Source: Orychophragmus violaceus
Lineage: Eukaryota; Streptophyta; Magnoliopsida; Brassicales; Brassicaceae
Reading direction: 5' to 3'
DNA length: 64,000 nucleotides
Assembly (NCBI GenBank): GCA_030180135.1
Contig: CM058238.1
Span: 48,449,765-48,513,764, forward strand
Positions 44,747 to 54,530 of the stretch are shown in pieces (position 1 is the first letter of the stretch; each line of letters opens with the position of its first letter). The notes beneath the pieces are model-generated. The model was given only the letters and a program-made list of their open reading frames with translations. It searched no databases and was not told the DNA's origin. The position numbers and the translations under genes are program-made.

Positions 44747-45477
44747 TGAAGGAATTTCTAGCAGATTCCTAATCCAATTAGGCAATCCTAGTCTGAATTC
44801 CGAGCCTAGGATCTACAGGTTCATGTAATTGAATCTATCAGATCTGAAGATTACCTGGTGATTAGCAGCGGAAGTCTTAGCAAGTAATCGAGATCTAGAG
44901 CGCCTCAAGTGCTGCGCCTCTACTGGTATCCACACGCACACAGAACTGGACAACAGGGATGCTAGTGCCTATCAGAGATCTGATCTCCAGAGAGGTTTCT
45001 TTTCTGTTTCTGGTGGCTATCAATTAGGTTAGATTAGTGTTTTAGTCGACCATATATCTTTATATATGTTGACTTAAACCACCCCGGAATTAACCAACAA
45101 TTAAACCGATTTAATTTGGTAATCCGCGAGTCGTGTCGACCGACACACTCTATGTGTCGATCGACACGGTCGATCTGTGTCGACCGATACTCTTAGTGTA
45201 TCGATCGACATCGCCCAGAAAAGTCGATATTGAATTCATATCAAATATGCATTCATCCGATCATTACATTAATGATCATCCTCTCATGCAATGTCCAGTT
45301 TGCTTAGGTGTGTGACCCTGTAGGATCATATGACACTAGCAATGAGTTCTCAACTCATTGATCATAAGTGGCTTCTAGCAAAGCATTACGAGTACCTAGT
45401 GTCATATGATTGTCTCATCTCGACAACACGACTTTCTCTCAGAGTAAGTACAAATAGATTTCAGGACATTCCCAACA
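44747..45477 (-). repeat. 5' LTR of copia B
   Basis: 731 bp, near-identical to 38681-39411, with the same double tag block at 45133-45210. On the minus strand it is followed by the initiator-Met primer-binding site. Confidence 0.92.
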
Positions 45478-45482
45478 GCTAA

Positions 45483-46723
45483 TCCATGGAAGCTTCTTAC
45501 TTCACCGACGGTCTTAGGACTAGGCCATTCCCTGATTGCTTTCACCTTTTCTTCATCAACTCTGATTCCTCCTGCACCTACAACAAAACCAAGGAAAACC
45601 AAGTGATCTGCTCCAAAGGTACATTTCTTAAAGTTAGCATAAAGCTTTTCCTTCCTAAGAACTTCTAGAACAGATTACAAATGGCAGACATGGTTTTACT
45701 GTAAATCAGGATATCATAAAAATAGACAACAACAAAATTCCCTATGAAAGGTCAGAGCACATGATTCATCAATCTCATAAAGGTACTGGGAGCATTGGTT
45801 AAACCAAAAGGCATCACTAACCATTCATACAGTCCTAGCTTAGTTTTGAAAGCGGTTTTCCACTCATCACCTTCTTTCATTCTAATCTGGTGATAACCAC
45901 TCTTCAACTCTATCTTATAAAACACAACAGAACCATACAACTCATTCAACATATCATCAAGTCTAGGGATTGGGTGTCTATACTTAATTGTTATGTTGTT
46001 GATGGCACGACAATCAACACACATTCTCCAGCTCCCATCCTTCTTTGGCACGAGCAGAACAGGTATGGCACAAGGGCTCATTCTCTCACGGATGTATCCT
46101 TTGTTCATGAGCTCACCAATCTGCTTTTGCAGCTCCTTAGTCTCCAAAGGGTTGGTCCTATAAGAAGGTCTGTTGGGAAGAGAGGCTCCTGGAATGAAAT
46201 CAATCTGGTGCTCAATCCCACGGATTGGTGGCAAACCTGCTGGATTCTCATCTGGAAACACATCACTATAACCTTGCAAAATAATCTTCAAATCACTTGG
46301 AATATCCAGTGCAAGGTCAGAAGAAGTTAGCAGTGTCTCTTTATAAACAAGTAAAATCAAATATTCATGAGAATGCAAGGCTTTCTTGGCTTGGTTTGAA
46401 TTGACAGAGAAGTTAGACTTACTAACCGTTTTTGAACTGGCATTGAACTTCTGTTCATCCTCGGTTTCTGCTTGTCTCCTTTGTCTGAGAAGTATTTGAT
46501 CTTGGTTAACTTCTTGAGGTGAAAGAGGTGCTAGATTGATCTTCTTTCCTTGATGCATAAAAGAGTGATGGTTTGTGAACCCATCATGCACAACCTTTTT
46601 ATCAAACTGCCAAGGCCTTCCCAGAAGAATATAACTAGCCTCCATTGGCAGAATGTAACACAAAACCTCATCCTTGTATTTTCCTATAGTGATGAGAACA
46701 AGGACATGTTGATTCACCTTCAT
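45483..46723 (-). pseudogene. CRM protease tail and reverse transcriptase N-terminal part
   Basis: A long open frame (45752-46723) starts in the region after the protease (MEASYILLGRPWQFDKKVVH) and includes the RT fingers and palm: VPKKDGSWRMCVDCRAINN, YHPIPRLDDMLNEL-like, and ELKSGYHQIRMKEGDEWKTA. The catalytic box, normally YFDD, reads YFYD near 45715-45729, so RT is predicted inactive. The frame is broken shortly before that. A second piece (45483-45602) holds VDEEKVKAIREWPSPKTVGE and VRSFHGLA and stops at the copia B junction. GCTAA at 45478-45482 is the copia B target duplication. Confidence 0.83.
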
Positions 46724-46741
46724 ATCTCCTTCTTCACTAAG

Positions 46742-48137
46742 CTAATGTAGAGTATATGGTCGTGGATGCTTCTTTGCTTGCAATCCCAATTTCTTGACCA
46801 TTATCTCACTAGCCACATTTGTGCAACTTCCTCCATGTATAATTAGACTACAAACTTTGTCTTGCGCAAAACATCTGGTGTGGAAAAAGTTTTCTCTATG
46901 CTCCTGCTCTTTAGGCTTAGATTGAAGATTCAGAACCTTCCTAGTTACCAATAACTCTCCATGAACCGGCAAGTCAGGGGACTCATCATTACTAGAAACC
47001 GGCTCTGTTTCTTTCTTCTCCTCTTCTGATTCTACTTTGCCATTTTCTAGAAGTATCATTACCTTCTGGTTTGGACAAGAATTAGCGTAGTGACCTAAGC
47101 CATGACACTTGAAACATCTAACATCCCTAGAACGTGTGTTCTTTGGCACAACCTGATCCTTCACAGCTTGAACAGGGGCATTAGTTTTCAAATCATTATT
47201 TGTTCTGTTTGGAGCTTTACCTTTGTCTTGGTAGGACGGTTTGGGAGGGTATGGAGTTCTGGAGTATCCTTTCCTTTTGACTTGTTGCTCCACCAGAATA
47301 GCTTTGTGAAGCATCTCCTCCAAAGAATCATAATCATGCATCTCCAGCCTGTCTTGTATCTCTCGGTTGAGACCTCCAAGGAAACGAGCCATAGTGGCTT
47401 CCGGGTCTTCATCTGCATCAGCCTTGATCATGAGGTTTTCCATCTCCTAGAAGTAATCCTCCACGCTTTTTGTCCCTTAGGTAAGGCGTCTTAGCTTCTG
47501 ATGCAAGTCTCTGTGGTAATGGCTGGGCACAAATCTCTTCCTCATTAAGGTAGTCGGCTCTTTCCATGTTGCAAGGGGTTCTTCTCCTGTTGGTCACAAG
47601 CTGATCAAACCAATTAATAGCATAACCAGAGAATTCAGTAGCTGCTAGCCTAATCTTTTTCTTTTCAGAGAGGTTTTGAGAATCAAATACAAGTTCAATC
47701 TTTCTCTCCCATTCTAGATAAGCATCAGGATCATTCTTTCCATTGAAGGCAGGGATTTTAAGCTTAAGACCTCTCATATCATCAATTCTAGTTCTAGGGG
47801 TATGATTCCTAGTTCTAGCTTCACGATCCTCATTACTTCTCCTAGACCTTCTTTGACTACTACTAGATGACTGGTAATAATCATCTACTTCACTATCCTT
47901 AGCTTTTCTAGTTTTTCTAGGTGAGTTTCTGTTGCGCCTATTGCCTGCATCAGCATTGGTTTGCTGAGTGTCCTCTTGCACTTTGTCCAGGCGTGTGTGG
48001 AGTTCATCCATCTCTCCTCTGATTTCTGTTCTGATGATTTTGGTAAGTTCACTCATCATGGCCTTCATTTGAAGCTTTGAAAGGCCTGCTGCACTTCTTT
48101 CTCCTGTGCTTCTCTCACCATGGCTGCTTTGAGACAT
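46742..48137 (-). pseudogene. CRM gag and protease, one frameshift
   Basis: Gag starts at ATG 48137 (MSQSSHGERSTGERSAA). It has a Ser/Arg-rich region, then a retrotransposon-gag domain (LKLKIPAFNGKNDPDAYLEW, FSGYAINWFDQLV). A frameshift near 47440-47500 moves the frame to a second ORF (46742-47443) with the rest of gag (ARFLGGLNREIQDRLEMHDY). That ORF continues with one CCHC zinc knuckle (CFKCHGLGHYANSC) and the protease. The protease active site, normally DGGS, reads HGGS (CSLIIHGGSCTNVAS), so it is inactive. Gag would build the virus-like particle and package the RNA. Confidence 0.83.
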
Positions 48138-48639
48138 TTTTCCTGAAAATTACCTAGCAAACAGGTTAAAGAAACAAATTTCTCACTATTTCTCTTGCTC
48201 TTTCCTCACATGTTTCTCTCTTCTCTCAGAGTGTTTAGGCTCACAATGCTCACAATGTTCCAAGCAAACTAACCACAAGATCCAAAGAGTTTTAATCCCA
48301 AAGAAGAAAAAAGAGGAAGATAGACATATTGCAAGATTTTTGGGGCTAGCTGATTGACCAACACCTAGAACCGATTTCTCCTGGTTCCAAAACTCCTAGA
48401 ACCGATTTCTCTTGGTTCTGGAAACTTTTTTTTTATATGAGGCTACTAGCACTCTTTTTTTTTTGAAATAGTGTGGCTCAACTAGCAAGGAAGATAGACA
48501 GAAAAGAATTTTCGATTTTGTTTTTTTTTTTGTAGAAATGAAGAAGATGAAGAGTTTAGAAGTGAATAGATCAGAAATGGAAGATGAGAAGATGAATGGA
48601 TTTTCGAATACCAGACTTAGAGTGGGATCTGATACCACC
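48138..48639 (-). other. CRM 5' leader and primer-binding site
   Basis: Non-coding leader of about 500 bp between gag and the 5' LTR. It contains a tandem pair near 48366-48420 (AGAACCGATTTCTCCTGGTT and a near copy). The primer-binding site, TGGTATCAGATCCC on the minus strand, lies at about 48624-48637, two bases from the LTR; it is close to, but not the same as, the initiator-Met site used by the copia elements here. Confidence 0.7.
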
Positions 48640-49540
48640 TGATATGATCCTCCCAAGGATAGGCACTCTTAGTGTGGTAGATTGGATAGGCCTTGGTCCA
48701 ACAGAAGCTACTAGCGACCGGCTTGGACAAGGGAAGTGGATCGATGGGTCGCACAGTGGATGCGGAAGGCCACTGATGTTCCCACCTCTTCAATAGCCTG
48801 ATGTGACGCACATGTCCTATTTCAGAGGGTTGAAGACTTGGATATTACGCACCAGATCTTCAGAAAGTTCACAAGGAACAAAGGTGAGATTGCTCTCAAA
48901 TATGATCAAAGATCAAAAGTTAAAAGATGAAAAGGTTGTTTTGATTGATTGTGAAATCAGAATATATATAGATTTTCTCTTGCATGAAGAGTGTAGAAAA
49001 CTAACTTAGGAAATATAAAACATTAAAGACGAAGACTTGACTTAATAAAGACTATTGAATGACTTTTGGACTGATTTTGAGTGAATTTGGTCGACAGTGT
49101 ACAGCTGCTTCAGGTCGTACAACAAGGCGTATTCCAGGGCGTACACTTCACTTGTTTTCCTTCAGCACCAAATTGATTGTTTCACGTTTCTTGCATTGGT
49201 TTATTCAGTCCCCGCGAAATAGTGCATATTTCAGAATTGTGTACCCGTACACTGGTCGTCAGTGTACACCTCCATTCCAACACTTCTTTCTTCTGAACCT
49301 CTTTCGTCTTGGACTTTCAGCAACACCAAAGTAGTCATGCTAACTACTTCATCCTCAAAGACCAAGTGATCTTGTATGGAACTAAGTAGAAGACTTAGTG
49401 TAGTAGAGAACTTCTTAGCTCTTAACCTTGTGATAGCTCCAGCTGGTAGATGTAATGCTTCCTGAGGTTCTAGCAGCTCATCCTTCGGTTCATTCAGCTC
49501 TGGTTCAAGTCCTTCTTCTGAGATTCTCATGATCATATCA
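48640..49540 (-). repeat. 5' LTR of the CRM element
   Basis: 901-bp partner of 16414-17317, lacking one TCT triplet near 49521. It is followed on the right by GTTAG and the resumed transposase exon. The adjoining left sequence TCTGATACCACC is the complement of the primer-binding site. Confidence 0.92.
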
Positions 49541-49548
49541 GTTAGGAT

Positions 49549-51535
49549 ATGCATGTTCGTCACAATATTGAAGTGATGCATGTTGAGAAGAATGTGTCGG
49601 ATGCTATATTGTCTCTCTTGATGCAAAGTGCCAAGTCCAAAGATGGGTTGAAAGCAAGAAAATACTTAGAAGATATTGGAATAAAAAAACACTTGCACAC
49701 AGAGGTTAGAGGAAAGAAAACATATTTACCTCCAGCAGCCTATTGGTTATCAAAGAAAGAGAAGACAATTTTTTGCCAAAGGTTATCTAAGTTCAGAGGT
49801 CCAGATGGTTATTGTGATAATATTGCTAATAGTGTTTCAGCTAACCCTCCTAATATAGGTAGTTTGAAGTCGCATGATCATCATGTGCTGGTACAGAACC
49901 TATTACCAGCTGCTTTAAGAGAATTGTTACATAGAGGACCTAGGATTGCGATAAACAGATTATGCAATTACTTCAACAGATTGTGTCAGCGTATCATTTA
50001 CCCGGAGAGACTTGTATTAATGGAGACTGAGCTTGTTGAAACAATGTGTCAACTGGACCGGTTCTTCCCTCCAGCTCTTTTTGATATCATGTTCCACCTT
50101 CCAATACATCTATCAAAAGAGGCACGTTTGGGAGGACCAGTTCACTTCCGCTGGATGTATCCCTTCGAAAGGTTTGATTACTAAATTGCTTCAGTAGATG
50201 TATTTCCTGCAATGATGTTTGACTAATAATTTTATTTCTTGACTGAGTTGTAGGTACATGAAAAAACTAAAGGCTTATGTTAAGAACAATGCAAGGCCAG
50301 AAGCATGTATGGCTGAGGGGTATTTATCTGGAGAATGCATTGCATTTTGTTTAGAATTCCTTCAAGATTCAGTACCAGTTCAAGAAATGGTTAATCGTAA
50401 TGAAGATGTTGACGATGATAGAATGGTGGTTCAAGGTCGACCTCTGCAGAAGGGTAAAGAGGTTACCCTTTCCGACAAAGATAGAGACATTTCACATCGC
50501 TATGTGCTAATGAATATTGCATCTATGGATCCTTATGTTGAGTATGTTTCCCTCTTTTGTTGAACTAATTATCATCAAATTTTCAATTTCATAACTGTTG
50601 TTTATTGTTAAATCAGGATGCATTTGGAAGAATTACAAGCTAATGATGCCCGGTGTGCTAGAAATGAAACATTGTTGTGGAAAAACCATACTGAGCAGTT
50701 TGCACAATGGATTTAAAAAAAGGTTAACATCTTGATTGGTTTTATTGGTTATTATTTTAGTAATTGTAAAGTTTGTTATATGATGATCATTTTCTGATTT
50801 TAGTTTAGTAAATTAATTGCTTGTTTGCTTGGTGCTCATGTTCATCTTTTTAGAATAGTAAATATACAGATTGTTTGATTGCTTAATGTACTGAAACTTG
50901 TGTATTTCCTGCATCTGATTCATTCAGACTCATCAGAAAGTCATTCTAAGGAGATAAGGTGGTTGGAATTTGGACCCAAAAATGTTGCTTTAGCACATAG
51001 AGGATTTATCATCAATGGGCAGAGATTTCATACAGATGCGGTGAAGCGGAAGACACAAAATAGTGGAGTCACTTATGAAGCATTTAGCATGTGTAGATCA
51101 AGTGCTCGAGATACAAATCAAGTAGCTGATATGCTTACATATTATGGAGTGATAAAAGAGATTCTACTAATGGACTACCACATGTTCAAAGTACCACTGT
51201 TTAGATGCAATTGGGCCAGCGCAGGGAACGGTGTGAAGGAAGAAGATGGCTTCACTCTTGTGAACCTTCATATGAACCAAGCAGCATATCTGAAAGATCC
51301 ATTCATTTTACCTTCTCAAGCGAAACAAGTTTTCTACTCTAGGGAAGATGATTTTTCAAATTGGTATGTTGTTATGAGAGCACCACCAAGAGGTTATCAT
51401 GAGTTGGAAACCGAGGATGATTTAGGCGTTGCGCCTTTGCCTGTCGAAGAAGTGGATTATCTAGATGGTCAAGCTTCAGATGATGATAGTGTTTATGTTA
51501 GGGATGATTGTGAAGGGTTGTTAGTGGTAGATTGA
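49549..51535 (+). pseudogene. CACTA TNP2-type transposase, 3' half
   Basis: Continuation of the gene broken at 16414. The first exon (49549-50184) starts with RHNIEVMHVEKNVSDAI, the standard TNP2 block after the catalytic core, and runs into a DUF4218-like domain (LCNYFNRLCQRI, FPPALFDIMFHLPIHL, GPVHFRWMYPFER). An intron separates this from 50258-50563 (YMKKLKAYVKNNARPE, MAEGYLSGECIAFCLEFL). A third exon at about 50617-50716 ends in a stop. The final block, 50879-51535, is DUF4216-like (RWLEFGPKNVALAHRGF, MTYYGVIKEI-like, VFYSREDDFSNWYVVM) and ends in an acidic tail at the stop 51533-51535. These domains in this order are typical of plant TNP2 proteins. Confidence 0.85.
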
Positions 51536-51980
51536 TATGTTTGATAGGTTGAGAGTTTTTTGTTTTTTTGTAAACATGGAAATGTTTTATGGTGAAATTA
51601 TTATGAATTAATTGTTTTTAATATTATTATTACAATTATTCCAGAAATATATTCAAATTTTTTTAAAAAAATTCAATTTGTAATTTATTTTTATTAATTT
51701 TCGGGTAATTAAAAATAATTGATAACAAATAATTTGCTATCTTTATAAAACAAAAGATATTATTAATGATTATAATAAAAATTATAACACACTATTATAA
51801 AGATATACAATTGCGAAGAGATGAACGCTATCGTCGTTTAATTAACTATAGCATACATCCAGACCGCTATCTTAAGTACCCGACCTATAATGACGGGCGC
51901 TGTCAGAGCGTTTAAGGAAATGCTATCGAAGGTGATACATGTGTTTATGACCGCTATTAATACCCACATTTCTTGTAGTG
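51536..51980 (+). repeat. CACTA right subterminal region and terminal inverted repeat
   Basis: AT-rich 3' region followed from about 51815 by several AACGCTAT / ACCGCTAT / AGCGTTT motifs in both orientations. It ends with the 28-bp inverted repeat at 51953-51980 (…TTTCTTGTAGTG) and the GGT target duplication at 51981-51983. Confidence 0.9.
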
Positions 51981-51983
51981 GGT

Positions 51984-52324
51984 CAATTAGTTTTTGGCCA
52001 CAACGGGCTGGCCAATGAGCCATATTCCTTATATTAGGAGTAACTCTTCACATATGAAGGATGGGTGGAGTCGATCTCTTAACCTTCACATAGGTGATCA
52101 TTGACATCATAGATACCTTCACATAGGCGATCATTGACATCATACATAAAACACCACTAGCCCATATGTACCGCCCAAGTTAAGATTATTAGAACTAATA
52201 TAAACTTTTACACAATAATTTTTTTTTTAAATAATGGTATGGCAACTGAAGTGGCAATTGAGTAAGTAATTGGAAATATTTTATTTGATGTGACAACTGA
52301 TTCGTCGTCCAACTCATTACTTTT
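51984..52324. repeat. Spacer with a 33-bp tandem duplication
   Basis: The unit CCTTCACATAGGTGATCATT... occurs twice in tandem (52083-52115 and 52116-52148) with one or two mismatches; a partial third match lies upstream at about 52044. Otherwise AT-rich sequence without genes. Confidence 0.65.
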
Positions 52325-52610
52325 AGACGTTTGAATTGGCCACTATTCTTGACTACTATTCTTGTCAGAATTATATATGTTATAGTCTTTGAAACAGAGG
52401 TTTGAGTTCTTCGATTTACGTTATATTCCTCGTGCCCAGAATTTCCGTGCTGACTACTTAGCGAAGGAAGCTCGGTCTCGAAGCGTGTTATTCTCCTATA
52501 TAAGCCAAACTATCTCGACTTAAAGAATTTTTCGGAGTGTTCTTTTCAACGGATTAAACGTGGCTTAATCAAGATGGATCGACGACAAAAAAAAAAAGAC
52601 GTTTGAATTG
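52325..52610 (+). mobile_element. 5'-truncated LINE fragment with 14-bp TSD
   Basis: The direct repeat AGACGTTTGAATTG flanks the insert (52325-52338 and 52597-52610). The insert ends in a poly(A) tract (about 52587-52597). Its plus strand encodes RFEFFDLRYIPRAQNFRADY and LAKEARSRS, the RNase H-type C-terminus typical of plant L1-like LINEs, then a stop and a short 3' region. At about 258 bp it is a dead-on-arrival copy. Confidence 0.82.
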
Positions 52611-52957
52611 TTTAAGAGAGGTATTGACAACGACATTGGAGTTTAGGTATATAAATTTTTAAAAAGTTAATTTGATGTATATGTGTACACAATCTTTTGA
52701 GTTCATGCACCAATCGTTGTATTTGGGCTGAGTTGAAATATAAATATGTCATTTTCTGCAAAATAATGAATATAAGAATAGTTTAAATTTATAATGACTG
52801 GATATGAATTAAATTGAAAATGTAAATTTATATATTATCAATATTTCTCTTGTAGTTTGACCATAGTCATCTCTCTAACAACCATTGAGCTAAATTTTTT
52901 TATTAGCAACTAACCTTTTTCAACATTGTTACTATGAATTTAACATTGTTTCACAAA
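52611..52957. other. AT-rich spacer before the Helitron
   Basis: No ORF or repeat recognised. The last base, A at 52957, is the 5' target base of the putative Helitron; its 3' target base T is at 59711. Confidence 0.4.
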
Positions 52958-53102
52958 TCATATATATAATTGGGAGCGAAATTCCATCCCTTTCTAAGCT
53001 GTCCACGTCATTAAATTTTCTGTGCTTACCTGGATCTCCGTTTTTTAAGTCAAGCGCATAGTAAACTTCTACCTGGTATTGATTGACTCATTCGTACGAT
53101 AT

Positions 53103-53763
53103 TTACATATTTCACTTCCTCACCTCACAGTTTTAGAGGACATAGCAACGTTGATCGACGCTTGGGGAAACTGTTACGTTATGCTTAACCGTGGAAATCT
53201 CCAGCAGACCATTTGGAAGAAGTCGCTGACGCCGTCAATTCGAGCCAGTGGAACGACATGCCAAAGACCGACGTGCAGTATAAGAATCGGATCGACAAGC
53301 TGAAGAAACAGTACAAAATGGAGAAGGCAAAGCCTTCTTCGACATGTTGATTCTTTGAGAGATTCGATTTCTTAATCGGTCCCGTTGCGAAGAAATCTGC
53401 CGGCCCGAGCGTTGTTAAATCTGCGTTAATGAACCCTAAATCGACTGGAAGCTCTTCGGACGACGATGATGATGATGATGATGATGACCACGATGACGAC
53501 ATGAGTTATTGGGTAAAGAAGCATCGGCGAGTGGAAGATGTAGATCCCTGTGAAGGATCGTCCTGTAGGGAGCTAGTGAGAGCGATTCACAAGTTAGGAG
53601 ATGTGTACAGAGAATCGAAGGTGTGAAGCAGTATATGATGATTGAATTGGAGAAACAAAGAATGGAAGCTGCCAAAGCACTTGAGTTACAACGAATGAAT
53701 ATGTTGATAGAGATGCAAATGGAGCTTGAGAAAGCCAAGCTTGAGAAACGTAGAACTGCTTGA
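53103..53763 (+). pseudogene. Trihelix transcription factor (SIP1-type) fragment
   Basis: The plus strand reads in changing frames EDIATLIDAWGNCYVMLNRG, then ADAVNSSQWNDMPKTDVQYK and NRIDKLKKQYKMEKAKPSS (a SANT/trihelix DNA-binding domain). RFDFLIGPVAKKSAG follows, then a Ser/Asp-rich region (GSSSDDDDDDDDDD) and a C-terminal coiled coil (YMMIELEKQRMEAAKALELQ). This order is that of SIP1-type trihelix factors such as At5g05550/At3g11100 (from memory). The N-terminus is missing, a stop lies after KPSSTC, and at least three frameshifts are present. It stops at about 53763. Confidence 0.78.
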
Positions 53764-53849
53764 GGTTAAAAATAAAAATTCCTTTGTTTCTGCTAAGTAA
53801 TTGTGAATATGGTAACGTTTTCATTTTTATTTGCTTTTGAAGATTGAAT

Positions 53850-54530
53850 TACCGACGACATATGATATAATGGAGCTTCTGAGCTTTCTATTTGTTAATT
53901 TGGAACCATATCTTCAGATGAAACTTTCGGTATCTACTCTTGATCCTGTTTCTTAAGTTTATAGTATTTGTTTATCATATGATGATGAGTTACTGAAATC
54001 TTGAATTGTGCGTTGTTGTTATACAAGTAATAAGTTGTATGATTAGGTTGTGGAGAGCTATACTGTGGTAGAGAAAGGAGCAATGGTTGGATCTCAAAGC
54101 CTTAGGTTTCAAGTCAGAGCATTGTTTTTTCCCTATTTCCTGACATTAGCATGTGCTCTCCGAGGCTAAGGTGGAATCTACCGAAGCGTTTTGCCAAGAA
54201 CTGATACTTCAGCTGGAAAATCCCAAAGCAAAGCAGAGAAATAACATGAAAAAGAGGTGGAACTTTCTACATTATATAATAAACTGTTGGTGCAAGAGCA
54301 AGGTATTTTTTTCTTTAGTCGTCTCTCAGTTCTTAAAATCTTCTTAACATGTTTACCAATGTGACATGCTGTTTCTTCGAGTTGCAGAAGAAAAGGGAAA
54401 CCTGATTCCAGCTTTTGTTATGCGTGCCCTTTTTAACAAGATAAATGGTATAGAGGTGCCTTCAGTAGATCAGGTCAATGAATTAGATCCTCATAGTCCA
54501 TATGATGTAAATAAGGTGTCATATAATGGA
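53850..54530 (+). pseudogene. Unidentified gene fragment(s)
   Basis: Coding-like segments in several frames, for example AKVESTEAFCQELILQLENP at about 54165 and KGNLIPAFVMRALFNKINGI then EVPSVDQVNELDPHSPYDVN at about 54393. An intron-like GTATTTTTTTC...GTTGCAG (about 54302-54387) lies between them. I do not recognise the family. The sequence reads in the same direction as the trihelix and OBGC fragments and ends where the OBGC similarity starts, so it is probably a third captured fragment. Confidence 0.5.

Larger units (their letters stand above)
38681..45477 (-). mobile_element. Copia B: Ty1/copia retrotransposon, minus strand
   Basis: Two 731-bp LTRs (38681-39411 and 44747-45477) that differ at only about two positions by eye. 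They start TGTTGGGAATGTCC and end AATTCCTTCA on the minus strand; the TSD is GCTAA (38676-38680 and 45478-45482). The primer-binding site is the initiator-Met type (44734-44745) and the purine tract complement is at 39412-39423. Gag is open, but integrase, RT and RNase H are broken, so the copy must have moved with proteins from elsewhere shortly before it decayed, or while already decayed. It carries eight blocks of paired CGATCG/CGACCG tags, two of them doubled in the LTRs. It sits in the CRM RT gene. Confidence 0.9.
16414..49540 (-). mobile_element. CRM-clade Ty3 retrotransposon carrying two nested copia elements
   Basis: LTRs of 904 bp (16414-17317) and 901 bp (48640-49540) start TGATATGATCC and end GATCATATCA; the 5-bp TSD is GTTAG. 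The element reads on the minus strand: 5' LTR on the right, primer-binding site at 48624-48637 (complement of TGGTATCAGATCCC), gag, protease, reverse transcriptase, RNase H and integrase, then 3' LTR on the left. The polypurine tract (AAGGGGGAGAAGA) and the start of the 3' LTR lie inside the integrase ORF, which ends within the LTR; this is characteristic of the centromeric CRM clade. The body is interrupted in RT by copia A and copia B. LTRs differ at roughly 22 positions by eye, about 2.4 percent. Several catalytic residues are mutated. Confidence 0.88.
4683..51980 (+). mobile_element. CACTA (En/Spm) DNA transposon, inflated by nested retrotransposons
   Basis: The left end begins CACTACAAGAAATGTGGG and the right end is its reverse complement; 28 bp are identical (4683-4710 and 51953-51980). 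A 3-bp duplication, GGT, flanks the element (4680-4682 and 51981-51983), as expected for CACTA elements. Both subterminal regions hold several copies of the short motif AGCGTTT / AACGCTAT (about 4717, 4768, 4787, 4878 and 51822, 51862, 51906, 51951), the usual kind of transposase-binding repeats. Two plus-strand genes lie inside: a TnpA-like gene and a TNP2 transposase. Removing the Athila-like element (6786-12064) and the CRM element (16414-49540) would leave an ordinary element of about 8.9 kb. In-frame stops and frameshifts show that this copy no longer makes transposase. Confidence 0.93.
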
